Assembly (NCBI GenBank): GCA_002751075.1
Contig: NAOQ01000024.1
Location: 243,065-307,064, forward strand
Source of the DNA: Ichthyophonus hoferi
Taxonomy: Eukaryota > Opisthokonta > Ichthyosporea > Ichthyophonida > Ichthyophonidae
DNA: 64,000 nucleotides
Direction of reading: 5' to 3'
The position numbers and the translations under genes were made by a program. The notes beneath the pieces are model-generated. The model was not told the DNA's origin. It did no database searches and saw only the letters and a list, made by a program, of their open reading frames with translations. Below, piece by piece: positions 27,103-39,582 of this stretch (position 1 is the stretch's first letter; every line of letters starts with the position of its first letter).

Positions 27103-27441
27103 TTTGTTTATTAACGACCCCCTAATAGCTGGTACAACTCCAAAATTAAAAGCAGGGAATGCAGTTAAGAGGGAAGTGCTAGCTAGCCGCTAATTGCTTC
27201 CTAGGCCCATTACATTACTCCCAGTTAGAATTCCAGGGCGTATGCGTAAATGCTATTGGATTGAGTAGGACCTAGTGATAGACCATGCGGATATTAATCT
27301 GCATTCAGTATATACTAATTCTAGAGTATTTACCGATAGTTCACTGAGTTTTCAATGACCTAGTTAGGGCACTAGGTCATTAAGACAAAGGTCATTAAGA
27401 CCATTGTAACTTATATCTACGATCTACGATAAAAGTTGACA

Positions 27442-27481
27442 GGGTTATGGGCCCAGCACGCTTCCACTGCGCCACTCTGCT
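27442..27481 (-). pseudogene. Initiator tRNA-Met 5' half (40 nt)
   Basis: On the minus strand the first 40 nt match a eukaryotic initiator tRNA-Met from the acceptor 5' strand (AGCAGAGTGGCGCAGTGG) through the D arm to the CAT anticodon loop and the CCC that starts the 3' anticodon strand. After that the sequence diverges at once: no variable loop, T arm or acceptor 3' strand follows. It therefore cannot be a working tRNA gene. Box A is kept, box B is absent. Confidence 0.88.
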
Positions 27482-28899
27482 GGGTTGATCTCGATATATA
27501 CCTTTATAATTCTTGATGAAAGTAAATTAGGTTTAATGAATATGTACATACCCACGTAATCCTATTAAATAACAATAGTTAAGTTAAAGACTCATGATAA
27601 CTATAATAATAGGAGTAACAATAGAGCGTGTTAGAAAGTGCAATACTTGGTCTGAATTGCAATATATACCAGAATGATGGTTTTTGTATTATGAAAACAG
27701 GGGTGCCAAAACAGATAACGGGAACAATTGGGCACATTATGGTTTTTTTGTGACGCTCTGTTTCTTTTCTTTTTTCTCTTTTTTCTTTTTTCGTTTTGAA
27801 TTATTCACAACCTCGTTCACTGTAACGATTTTCAACGTAATGGCAGCTGCCTCTGATCATTTCTGGCAGATTGAAGCTATGGCATTTTTACTATGCCAAA
27901 TGGAGGTCAGATGAATACAGAGCAAAAGGTGTTTATACGTATATTATTGCAAAGCAGAAACGCAATATATGATGTTTTGCTTCTATCATTAGGAAGCTAA
28001 TCGGCTTTATTTATTATGTTGAGATTTAGGGTTTAACCCCGCTGGTTGTCAAGTATCATGATATGTATCATTATAAATCATCCTTACAGAAAAAACAATT
28101 GCAATTATACAATGTTGAGGAGTAGATGCTTTTATACTAATAAAGAACACTATCCATTCACACACCGAATATAACAAACTCTGCTAGGTGGTTATATGCA
28201 GATTATTGATTGAATCATGGCCGTACTTTACGGTCTAATACTGTGACAAAATGTATTTAGTTGACTTTTAGATGCGGTAGAAACACCTCACTTGGGTCAT
28301 ATAGAGATAATCCTTTTGAAGAGGTCCCTGCCTACCATTACGATTGGATGAGTAGTAGGTGGCCAGCCCATCCCACAATAAACGAGTAGATATAAGAAAT
28401 GAATTAGGTTTATAACTTTGTTCTTTCTGGCTTAGGATTCTGTGATATTCTCAAGATTATCTAACTCTCTTTGCATTCATGTTATCACACTGGGTTTAAG
28501 ACTATAGGAATATTATTGTCTTTACAATCCTTGGAGCTCCAGCCATGCTCTGATAATCAAATACAGTTCCCTGTATGGGCTCCTGCCAAATTCTTTATAT
28601 GCCACTCACTGCACAAGTCACCAAGAAAAACTGTATATATAATGATAAACTAGACCCTATTATTAAGATGTTGATATTCAACAACATTCTTACAAAATAT
28701 AAGGTATAAGCACTCTTCACCTAGGTAACTACGAGTCCGAGCGGGAGAGTATGCCCTATCAAGGCCAAAGAGGGTGGTTTAGTCAGAGAAGCATGTCCTA
28801 ACCATACCTGGCTTAGACAAGAAATTAGGCTGCCTAGGGAAAAGAAGGAAACCCTATGCAAACCTCAGTCACACCACATGGCAGTATAGATAGATTGTC

Positions 28900-28985
28900 T
28901 TTCTCGGTTGATATTACCCAGTCCAAGTCAGAGCTGGATGTTCAATCACCACGCCACAGCTAACCTCGGAGCATATTTTTAACTA
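28900..28985 (-). repeat. Possible tRNA-like SINE head
   Basis: The minus strand reads GAGGTTAGCTGTGGCGTGGTG and then a short loop and CATCCAGCTCTGACTTGG, which resembles a tRNA D-arm/box A region. I see no clear box B and no second copy in the window, so this is weak. Confidence 0.25.
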
Positions 28986-30011
28986 ATGTTACAACCTTTG
29001 AAGGTAAACTATTTGGAATAAGTAGCAGACAAATAGCCGGACAGGGTCCATTCCCAGTGAGTATAGGTAGCAATCTATAGAGAGATCATAGTACACTATT
29101 GTGTGGTCAAACCTGTTACCTATTTGTCAGAGAGAAGATCGAGGAGTAAAGGTTAAGTAAAAAGAACTCAATATATTTGCAACCGTTTCTTCCTAGACCT
29201 AGCTTTGATGTCACGCTATCTACTGTAAGAATAGGTTTATTATACACAGGAGGTGTAGGTGAAGATGTTTTCTTCAATGTGAGAAGAGAACACAGGAGGA
29301 AAGAAGGGTCGCTGTGTTTGGAATCCTCTAGTGCCCAGAGAAGTTTTGTTGAACAATGACTATTGTTAGGAGTGAATCAAACACAACTATTTGCGAAATT
29401 GACTTAAAAGGAAAGCTACGGGCAGCTCTGTCAGTTATTCTTGGATTTTTATACGTGTCATATACGTATTTAAGGTAATGAATAGGATCAACGGAACCCT
29501 CTTCCTGGTGGAAGTCACTGTGTGTGTAGTTATATGTAGAAGACCTCAAAGCATTAAAAAATAACTCCTTCCAATTCAGAAACTTCAGAAACAGATAGAA
29601 AGATTTTCTTAGAGTGTTACAGTATATAAATAATAAAACTAGGTTGATAATACATATCCCTCTCCCTTTGGCGTGTTAAGTATGCAATGCATACAGTGAG
29701 CTTTAAATCAATCGAGAATTAATTACTTGGCCTTATTTATTTATAATTCCAAAATTGCAAATATTGGGTCGGCTTACAGCTTGAAGAGAGGACAAGCGAA
29801 CTATATAGCCAGCTATCTGTATACTATACATAGATATATAATAGAGAGAGCATAATAAATACAGTATTAGAGATAGTATATATCTAATATATATAATATA
29901 TTATTGTTGACCCCGGTTGGTGGTCATCTAAAACTACCAACCTGACTTTGTAGACAAAACTCCTTGTACTGTCCTCATACAACTACCATATAAACAGGCC
30001 ACAATCACACC

Positions 30012-33000
30012 ATGGACATTCTCTCAGATTATCTCAGCCAGGTAACGTTGCATGAAAAGGTTTCTAGGGAACCATCTAGCGCTTACTGATTCTTTTTTCT
30101 GGTCCCAGTTGCTCCAGGCTGTCCATGCTAATGATGGGGCGGCATGTGCTCACCTTCTATCACTCAAAGGGTATATGGCGCCTGCTCTTCAACAAGCGTT
30201 GCAGGTACGTTTGAGACTGGATGGTGAGGAGGAATATCATGAGAGGGTGATAGAGTGATAGGGGGAAAGCGTATTAAACAAAACGAAATGGCCTGTTAGT
30301 TACAGTAGTGGTACACAACTATACACATTAAGACCAGGCAAGCAATGCAAGTCCCTTTTATATGTTAATAGAGCTATTATGAAGTCTGTCCACAATCGTG
30401 CTTTGTATGCTTTGAAAAAGCCAATTTATAAGAGAATATATTACATAGATAGAGGAGAGTAAGAGGGAAAGGGTATATAGTGTAGTGCATATATGTGACT
30501 GCACATGGTATGTTTGTATTTCATTGTGTTTGCTTCTTCAGCAGTATTAATAACGATCGGAAGGGGATAGCTAGGGGTAGAAGAAAGCCCTTCCATACAC
30601 GAAACAAACATACTCCACCCTTCTCTAAGCAACACATCGCCTGACTATAACACTGTCTTTATCGCTATAGAATGGAGACTTTAACATGAACGATATCAGA
30701 AGATTGTGTGCCAATGGCACCAATGCCGAGGAAGCAGGTTGGTTGGGGGCAGCAGAGCTCGCCTTGGAATGCATAGCAACCCCCCAAGCCCATCTCCGGC
30801 TGGGGCCAATCAGCAAGTTGGTGGCATATCCTGCCTGTCACGATATTTAAGGGTTGCACATCTGTAGAAATACGTTAAACCAATTTCATTCTATCTGCCT
30901 AACGATTTGTGTTGGGGAAAATGGGTTGATGAGATGAAGGGAAGAGAAATGTTGATGGCAAGAGCTGAGGGGAGTCTGAAAGATCTTAAATATTGGGTGA
31001 TAACCTAGTGGAATTGTATGTATATAATACTACAAAGAAATAAAAATAGAAGAGAGAAATGCATAGGAAGAGACAATCACCTGTATTTCTGGATACAGTC
31101 TCTCGCCACCCACCATAGCAGGATAGCTGTACTAATATGCACCCACATCTATGTGCTTATATGCATATACTTTGTTGTTGATTTAGAAAGGCAAACATAT
31201 ATATATATATATAGTTGACAGCATGCGAAGAGCTATACTATAGTTATCCCAGACTCGTAGGCCTTAATAATTGCCACATCCTATTTATCACCCTTAACTG
31301 CACATACAAAGCTGAGAGGTCTAGCGGACCAGGATGAGTTTGCCCTCCCTGCAGCTTGTCAGCTAGTGGATGAATACCGTCATGTGGCTGCCCAGGTGGG
31401 TTAATCTCCTGTTGTATGCACAGTTATATGGTCTGGCCCTGGCCACAGGAAGGGATATGGGAGGGGGTAATGGGATAAGCCTGTATAATTGTCTCACTGG
31501 GGTTCTGACAGGGGCTAGGGGCTGGGGGCAGGCTGATGTCATGGGAAGTACTGAACTGAACAATGTAGCTGGGGAGGTACAAAGGTTGCAGCGTACATTG
31601 GAAAAGGACAGGTAAAAACTGGCCAAGGAATAGACAGAGAGGTGGGGGTGGGAGGAGGGGGCCATGGTGAATATAGTATGTGAATGCAGGGTGGAGAAGG
31701 AAGGAGGGTGCATGCATATATGCCCGATTGGCCGCATTAATGCTCTCTTTCTATATATATATATATATATTATATCGATCGGTATTAGTGATAAGGCTAT
31801 CTAGATAATGGCACTACAGATATAGATATTACAGACGAACTCATAAGGCCTGGGATGAAATATCTTATGGGGACCATGTTACAGGACTGCCACCAGCTCT
31901 AGGAGGCTATATGTGGCATACCTACTAGTGGTCACCTACCGTATTATGTTGCAGGCTGGTGCCAGCAGTGACCCTGTAAGGCGCTTCACACACCTTCCAG
32001 AAAGATTGGGCCTGTTGCCCCGATCTGCCGCCGCGGCGTACTGCTTTGTGAGGGTGAGTGTGAGTGCTAGCCTGGGCGAGTGTGTAGCGAAGTCATGCAT
32101 AGCTAGCGCGAAATCTGATTGATTAATGGCTGCACAGGGCCGGTCCATGTTCCTGGAAACCAACTACGAAGGTGCCCATAGGCATCTATGGCAAGCCTTT
32201 CTGGCCTGTCACCCTACAGCTGCGGGCAATATGGGTCGTATACTTCTTTTACTAGTACCCCTATCTGTCCTTCAAGTACGTCCGAACCCTGTGGTAAAAC
32301 CTGTGTGGCTTGTGTGCATAGTTCTCTAACTGTGTTGAGTTGGGCTTACAGGGTGCTTACCCCAGTCGGCCACTCCTGGAGAAGTATGGATTGTACTTGT
32401 ATGCTGATATGATGGATGCAGCCAGGTAGGATGTACGGTGGATATGAGGAGAGAATGATGTAATGATGACAGGGTCAGGCGTGTCATGTGGGAGGCATTG
32501 TTTGGCGTATAGGGCACTACAATATTATCAGGGAACAAAAAAGGTGTCAATAATAGAGAGTAATACTGCTCTCAACACTACAAGGCAGTCTAATACTTTC
32601 GTTCTATTTGCATTTTTGAGCATTACACGTCCTATCATATGGATCCCCTTAATATCAGTCTACAATGACCATCACTCTCTGCTGTACTGCTGTGTTATAG
32701 GCCATCTTTAAGCCACTCCCTTCCTCTAACCAAGCTGAACCTCATTATTGGTTAGCTGGCTTTTACCCACATGGCGTATAGGCATGACTTTTGGTTGTTA
32801 GTTAACTAATAAACATGGATATCAGTCAAAAGTGCTCACAGGGCAGGTAGGGAGGGGCAGGTAGGTCTGCTAGATAACCTGCTGGCCCAGCATGAAGGCC
32901 TGTTGGTGAAGCGGGGAGTGTGGATGCTTCTGGACCGACTGAGATATATGGCCCTGCGTAATTTGATCATCAAGCTGTGGGTTTCACTCCTTCCTCCACC

Positions 33001-34050
33001 CATAGCTGCCCACCTTACACTAACACTGTCTAGTTCTGGAAGATTATGATCGGTTGTTCAGCCCATAATGATAATAGGCTAATGGTAGTGATAGTCTAAC
33101 GGGGTAAATCCCCTGGAGTGAATCGATCTTCAATAGGTTGAGGTGATTAGTGTCGAGGAAACTAGGGCACGACTTAAAGGGATTATGTCATACTATGATT
33201 GAACTGACTGAACATTACACTACATTATATACTTACTATACACAATACACTGCATTATATGCCATACACTATACACTATACTATGCACTTTGTGGGTGTA
33301 CAACGTGCAATTATTGCATAGAAGAACTTGGGTACTGTGTCATGGCTCCTATAATGATGAGAGGTCAGCATGGTATGCCCCCAAGGATATAAGCCTGGGC
33401 CGAACAAGAAAGGGCTGGATATAGGTATTGACATGTGGGATGGGAATGGTATATAGGACCCAGGTGCAGGGCAACCATATTAAATGGGCCAAGCTAGCCC
33501 TGGCCTTGAAGGTGGCAGGCATTGCAAACCCCCAGGAGGAACAAGTACGAGAGATGTTGGAGGTGGTCTTAAATAAGGCAAGTAATGGGTCTACTATGTG
33601 TTCTATGGCCTGTATCCACAATCATGCTGGCACATCCTGTCCCCATCGCAAAGTCATATAACCCAACACTCTTTGCTTTCAAATCATTTATAGTGTTAAA
33701 CATATCAATATCTAGCATTTTCATTCATTGTATTTCAACTGACCCGCAGTTCTAAAACATTCACATTGCGTCAAGTAGTCGACCATTGATCATTGGGATT
33801 GGTGTTTGTTTGCATATTTGTTTGTAAAGAAATGGCATATAGGACCCTATCCCTAGTGCATAGAACCTTCACAGTGGCCCCGGTTATACAGGGCCTCCTA
33901 TCAACCTTTCCACGCTCTACACTGCAGACACACTAAAAGGTACTGACTGATACCACTCCCCTGCAGTATCTTAAGGGGGTATACAGTGAAGGAGCTCATG
34001 TGCTGGCGCTAGCTAAGGGCGATAACATGGTGCAGGCCCTGAGGCCATAG
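30012..34050 (+). CDS. PCID2: PCID2, TREX-2 (Thp1-type) PCI-domain subunit, 11 exons
   Basis: Exons are 30012-30041, 30109-30204, 30671-about 30820, 31312-31395, 31532-31611, 31885-32053, 32138-32275, 32352-32425, 32842-32980, 33470-33577 and 33967-34050, giving about 383 aa (human 399). Matching blocks include the N-terminus (MDILSDYLSQLLQAVHANDG against human INQYLQQVYEAIDSRDG), GRSMFLETNYEGAHRHLWQAF, LLLLVPLSVLQGAYPS, LLEKYGL, LLAQHEGLLVKRGVWMLLD and MALRNLIIKLW. The last exon, YLKGVYSEGAHVLALAKGD, aligns with the human GHVKGYISHQHQKLVVSKQ end. PCID2 pairs with DSS1 and GANP in TREX-2 and couples transcription to mRNA export at nuclear pores. The exon 3/4 boundary is the weakest, because it needs a GTGGCA donor. 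The final intron uses a GC donor. The stop lies 4 bp from the stop of the opposing UBA2 gene. Confidence 0.92.
33578..33966 (+). other. PCID2: GC-AG intron of PCID2
   Basis: The exon ends LEVVLNK and is followed by GCAAGT, with AAG before it. That is the normal consensus of the minor GC donor class. The acceptor CTGCAG precedes YLKGVYS. No GT donor nearby preserves both homology and frame. Confidence 0.8.
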
Positions 34051-34054
34051 GCCT

Positions 34055-37000
34055 TCACAGCCCCTCACAACCCAGCCTGGCCTGCTTGGTTCCTCCCTCG
34101 TCGTCCGATTCGGCCTTGCGCTTCCTACGGCAAAACGACCCATCTGTTAGTAGCAATCCATTGGTGCCCCTCGCACCAAGACCCTAAAAACATACTTGAT
34201 TGAATATATATATAATAAAGACACTAAGTAAATTAACAAAGTATATACTATGCAATAAACTGTAGAGACCAATTGCTTGAGAGGGTTATGCACTGAGCCT
34301 TATCAAGTGGACCTAATACATAGAGTCAAAAATACTAGTAAGACCTGGCATATTGTACTTAAACTATATTCCTTTGGGCCTCTACTGTGCTTGCAAGCCA
34401 ACGCCCATCCTAAGCACAAGATACACTTGACTATGTAATAAGCGAATCGCTGTTTAAGTCAATGTTTTGTTTCGAAAAGCATTTAAGGCAGAAACGGCCC
34501 CAAGGGAGGTTGTAAAGAAGACTGCGGCCAGAACTTTCTAGTGTAAAGCTGTAATCATGCTGCATGTAAATAATATAATCCTCCCTACGTACTTTATGGC
34601 GGTCTCCACAATCATTAAGGTCTCGCCGTCGTCCTCAGCAGGATTGGCCTCCTTACTTGGCTCTGGCTCTGGTTCAGCTGTGCCCACCACCTCAAAATCT
34701 GTGACCTCGGTCAAGTTCCTGTAATAGGCCCCAATAAGAAATTGTAGTTGGCAGGGCCTCAATCAATGTGGTTTGGAAGGATATAAATAGTACAAATGAA
34801 AGCATAGGGCAGAATAAAAGAGGTTAATGTCACCAACCAGGGCAAGGCCCACCCATACTTCTTAACTTACTTGTGACGTAGGTGTACGGTTAGGGTGAAT
34901 TTCTGAAGGAAGTCGTCCACCTGTAAGGTGGTCACTCGGGCCAAGCCCAGCTGTGACAGGGTTTTTAACAAGTGGCCAGGGACTATCTCGTCCTCGTCGC
35001 TGGACAGGAGGATGGATGCCCCACACATGACATCAGGTGCCACCATATTTAGTTTGCCTTGCAAAACCTGCTGCTGTAACACCTGCAGCGTCATTTTGTC
35101 CAAGTTGGCATATATAGTGACCTCAGGCCTGTACCCGTATGTATATCAGTGCGGGGCCATTCTCTTGTCAATAGATATGCCTGGGGCCTCGTATATATGA
35201 GGTATACACACATTGGGGGGGCTATCCCACTATACTGCCTAAGGGTTCTCCTCCCAGTAGAAAGACTTACTTGGGTGCACATACGTAGCATTTGGGGTTG
35301 GGTTGTTCCAGGGCGTTAGGTACAAGCAGCTTCTTCCTGGAATTGGGTACTCGCCAGAGGTATGTCTGTAATGCAAGAGGAGATGTCAGTCCTGCAGTCA
35401 CGCTGATGGACCCAGCCCTTGCCGACCACACACCCACACACCGTCTGGCATCTCTTCCACTGACCCGCTAGAATCTTCATGGCCTCTTGCACAATAAGGC
35501 CGGCAATGACAGCATTGGTGGTGGGGATGGCTGGGATAATGTTACCCGCCATAGCTGCAAGCCACAAGAACCCAGGTAAGTATCTCGTGCACTCTCTCCT
35601 CGTCCATTGCCATCAGCATCCAGGTAATACTGCCATCCCAGTGAGTGCATGCGATGAATGTTCTATAGGCACTACACACCCACATTACATACATTTTATA
35701 TCAAAGGGGCACTTGGTAGGGATCCCAAAGACATGGCTTCGAAGGTTGGAGGCAGCAATGACGAAATTCAAAGCTATAGGGGGATGGACGGGTGGATATG
35801 TTAACAATACGCCATTTGTGGGAACCTCATTAGTTGAGATAATCAATATGGCAAAATTTACAACAATGTGACGTAGATGTCAATAAAAACATCGCAATGG
35901 TTGCGTATATGCCTTTATGCTTTGTATGTGCTAGATATTTTAGAATACTAGCACTCTAAATCAACTATTGACCCTTACATGGACTCTGTGTTCATACATA
36001 CCATCTTCGTCATCTTTATCCCATCCCAGCTCTCCCTCGGGGCTGCACAGCTGGGCCACCCTCAGCTTCTTTATGCTAACCATCGCACAGGGCAGAGAAG
36101 AAATGGATCAGTTCATTGATTTAAAATCATGGAAAAGTATAATTCTTTTTTTGGCAACAGGAACTGTTGCAGCAAAGAAAAAAATCGTATGTTGGCACAA
36201 TAGGTATAAACATCAGACAATGTACATTGGTCCATTCAGTATTATACCATGTTTTACAGTGGTGTTGCATCATAAGCCTTTATAATCTGGTTATACCAAG
36301 ATACTATCTCCCTTCGTGTAGTAGAGGTATATATACACACCTCTTAATAAACATGTCCCCACACTCGCGCATGGACCACATTCTTTGGGATGGCAGGGCG
36401 GGCTTGGTGTCCATGTGTGGGGTCTCATCGGGTAAGTCGGCTAGATGCAGGGGGGTGGGTGATCTGCGCTTCTCCCATAGCTTGGTCATAGACAGCAATG
36501 TCTCCACATCGGCACGGAACACCTACAGAGAAAGTATAAGATCATCATATGACTGGCAATATCTAATATCTAGTCTTACAGCAGGCCACCTACTCTATCA
36601 AAGATCTGTGGGCCATCATACTCCACTGAGGTCGCCCATCTGCGTAATGCCGTTGTCTCATCTCCTGGTTGCTTATCATTGCCATTGCCTAAATGTACAT
36701 AGCGCCGTGACGTAAACCCAACCCAATAAGTAAATATCCATCGATCTATATTCACACAGACAGATACAGTTGGACCTTCCTTTATACAAAGGTGTACTTG
36801 TTCATATATATGGTTAACACCAATAAACATTAGAAATCGTTCATCCCGCTGAACTCAATTACACCAATACACTCGTTTATATATAGGCCAACAAGACTAT
36901 TGCATGTATCTAAGCATATATATGCATATAACCTCCTTATACATCAAGAAGGAAAGGGCAATGTATAAAAGATTAGAAGTAAAGAGGCCTAATATGAACA

Positions 37001-39582
37001 TTGACAGGGTCAAAGTAATATAATCTGACTGTCATATAAGGTGGCTTGAACCTAACAGCCAATCATGCAAATATTTAAAAGTATATCCACCTATGGCCTC
37101 AGGGTCATCCACATTCGGCGAGATGGCATTGTCATCCTCGGCATGGTCAAATAACTGCCTGCATGAAAGAGATTGGTTAGCTGGACCTCACATCACCAAT
37201 CACAAGGCTACTAGCCTATATGACACCTATCCCCCTCATGGGTATATCCGACGCATAGCATTAGTATCATCTGGCCACCATGTTAGACTCAGCATATGCT
37301 AGGGTGCTCATGGCATACATATATGCATACAGTAATCTATATATATAATTGCCAATTTTTCTAGATGCCCAAATCAGATGACTTCGCACTATAATTGGAC
37401 AAATGGGCATAAGGAGTGGAAGAAGTGTATCATTGATGACAACATCTATAACCCCCCAAGGCACACTCTATGCTATCACCCCACAGGATGACACCTCAGG
37501 ACCACGGCAGCGACAAGTGGACAGACATATTAACATGATTGGCTGGAAGAGAAAGATAGGGGAAAAGGGAGCTCTTACTGAAACAGATACTTGGCCCATA
37601 CAATGCAATGGATGGGCTGTGAAGGTGTGTTGCGGATGGTGCAAACAGGATGTTTCTTGGGAGCAGGCTTGGGCTGACATTCAAAGCACTCAGTGTGTCC
37701 CTACCAACCCGTATGATCAGTACCAATCATACTCTTTAGACGTCCTCTGTCCCACCTTAAAACACATTTTCCCGCCAATCACTCGATATAACTTTCAAGG
37801 GTGCGTAAGGGAATCACAATCCAACGCCCCAATCAGCTCTTAGTCTAGTTGCATACCACATCCTTTACAAAATAAGTACAGACAGCACTGGTGGATGGTT
37901 AGGGCTCTAACCACTGGCTTTACTGGTTTAAAGTCCAATCCAGCTTAATGATTACACTACCTGTACAGCATATTTCCCCTACACATCCACTATAAGATCA
38001 ACGAAGGTGAAACATTGTAGGACACGCCAAGGCAGTGGATGCCTACCTTTAAGATGACCGATACCTGGCCTAGGTAGCCTGCTGTACCACTCTCTACTAA
38101 GGGAACATTTGCCGCCAAACAAAGGCGATTGACGTGGTTGCGGGCACCTGTTACTTGGTGTCAGTAGATGTTCCCCCCTAGACCTCATCCATACACGCAC
38201 ACCTCATATCACAACACATTGCATTGCAGTACACACTCAGATTGTCAAGGGCATTAAGCACAATGGTAAACCCTGCCACAAAGTCAGGGCCAAACTCCTC
38301 GCTTTTGACGTCGGAATGATGGGCCACGAGGTTTACAGCTGGGTTCATGCGACCGACAGCCTGAACAGCCACCTACAGACGCCCAGACCAATCATTACAC
38401 TGCCCACTGCCACTCAGACCAATCATTACACTACCCATATCAGCCTGAACAGCCACCTACAGATACCCAGACCAATCATAACACTGCCCACATCACCCTG
38501 ATTCCTTGTTGGCGCTCACCTTGGCCTTAGACTGACCCACATGTACCCTCTGGAAGAGGAACTGACGGTTGAGGTTACTAACATCAATGGTGTCTAAGTC
38601 AATCTATATCAGGAGGGGAAAGGGCCTATCTAGTCAGGCATTTTCTTTAGAATTGGGCACCTTCCAAGGAACAAGATCGTCAAAATCATGTCAAAACCTT
38701 GGAGTATAAAAAAGAGAAATGCCCTTTATAACCTAAGGCTCTATCTATAAACTTACCCATCGCCTATATGGACACACATATTGGAAGACCTGAACTTGTA
38801 ATATCCATCAAATGCAATCAAGCATGAAAATTAGACTGAATCATGAACATAAACCAATATCTGTCTGGCCAACCTGAGAATGACTAAAGACCGTATCCTA
38901 AAACCCTCTTAAAACAGTAATAAATGCCATTTCTGACCCACATGTCAATTATGGAAGCATAATAGATGGCCTATCCTTCAACTATATGTATACAGAAACA
39001 AGGCCTAGTCCATATAAACCACACCACAGCGATATAACCACAGCAAAAAGGCCATAACCAGTAGAATATAGATAAAGGCTGGTGGTATCCCTTGACAACT
39101 AGAGGCGGGGGCAACCGGGGAAGTGTGATGACAATCATGGATATATGGCAAGGGAGAAAGGGCAACAGCAAAGAATAAAAAGCGGCAGAGAGGATCCTAT
39201 GAGGTATTCGTTCATGCAACAAGAAACTCAAAATGAAGAAGAGAAAAGACTCCAAAAAAAAACAATAGAGGAACGAAATGGCACATTGGTAATAAACTCA
39301 CACTTCAAGTTAGACAGAAGGATACAAGAGCATGAAAGAAGGCAAGAAAAAAGGAAGAAGAAAACCTGATCAAAGGGGAATAAGGTATATTGGCAAGGGA
39401 ATGAATTGGGCAAGCAGACCTACCACTTCGATATGCTTAAAGCCAGAAAGGACTAAATTCTTTAGCAGCTCACAGCCAATGCCACCCATGCCCACCACTA
39501 ACACTCTAGCCTGCTGCACGGACCCAAACAGGCCCTCTCCTAGAAGTCCCTTTAATGCATTCTCCATATTGCCGTCAGTCAT
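34055..39582 (-). CDS. UBA2: SUMO-activating enzyme subunit 2 (UBA2/SAE2), 15 exons
   Basis: Exons in order are 39582-39424, 38603-38520, 38372-38237, 38147-38047, 37700-37579, 37158-37091, 36688-36594, 36522-36341, 36075-36002, 35773-35693, 35554-35442, 35365-35271, 35128-34871, 34718-34593 and 34124-34055, giving 587 aa (human 640). ATP-binding motif: [17 protein letters not shown]. Then [35 protein letters not shown] and [11 protein letters not shown]. The catalytic cysteine is C180 in [11 protein letters not shown]; zinc cysteines lie in ECFEC and [24 protein letters not shown] marks the adenylation core and [14 protein letters not shown] starts the ubiquitin-fold domain. The tail [10 protein letters not shown] is the nuclear signal. 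With SAE1 the protein adenylates SUMO, takes it on C180 and passes it to UBC9. An alternative start at 39567 (MENALKG) is equally plausible. Intron 2 contains a tandem duplication that includes the exon 3 acceptor. Confidence 0.97.
34214..34219 (+). terminator. Candidate poly(A) signal of PCID2, inside a UBA2 intron
   Basis: AATAAA lies 164 nt past the PCID2 stop. If used, the PCID2 3' UTR would overlap the last coding exon of UBA2 on the other strand (34055-34124). Confidence 0.45.
37880..37945 (+). repeat. Possible tRNA-derived SINE head in UBA2 intron 4
   Basis: A GGATGGTTAGGGCTC stretch resembles a box A region, and GGTTTAAAGTCCAATCC resembles a box B spaced about 30 nt downstream. The rest is unlike any tRNA I know. 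There is no clear second copy, so this is low confidence. Confidence 0.3.
38357..38490. repeat. UBA2: 84-bp tandem duplication across UBA2 intron 2 / exon 3 boundary
   Basis: The block CAGCCTGAACAGCCACCTAC plus the following CAGA--CCCAGACCAATCAT stretch occurs at 38357-38406 and again at 38441-38490, with a shorter partial copy between (about 38411-38437). The left copy contains the real exon 3 start and its splice acceptor, read on the minus strand. Confidence 0.9.

Larger units (their letters stand above)
27103..30011. promoter_or_regulatory. Head-to-head intergenic region of PP5 and PCID2
   Basis: This 2.9-kb region separates two divergent genes and must contain both promoters. It contains a 40-nt half of an initiator methionine tRNA (27442-27481), a pyrimidine-rich tract (about 27757-27792) and a possible tRNA-like SINE head near 28900-28970 on the minus strand. 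No coding exon could be supported. Confidence 0.45.

Noticed and set aside
27442-27481. Functional initiator tRNA gene
   Set aside because: Sequence after the anticodon region shows no T arm, box B or acceptor 3' strand, so it cannot fold as a tRNA.
35479-35871. 130-codon plus-strand open frame
   Set aside because: It overlaps UBA2 exons 10 and 11 in antisense and has no homology of its own.
36167-36715. 182-codon plus-strand open frame
   Set aside because: It covers UBA2 exons 7 and 8 and introns on the opposite strand. The UBA2 exons explain the open frame.
37403-37843. 146-codon plus-strand open frame
   Set aside because: It is antisense to the UBA2 catalytic-cysteine exon (37700-37579) and flanking introns, with no independent motif.
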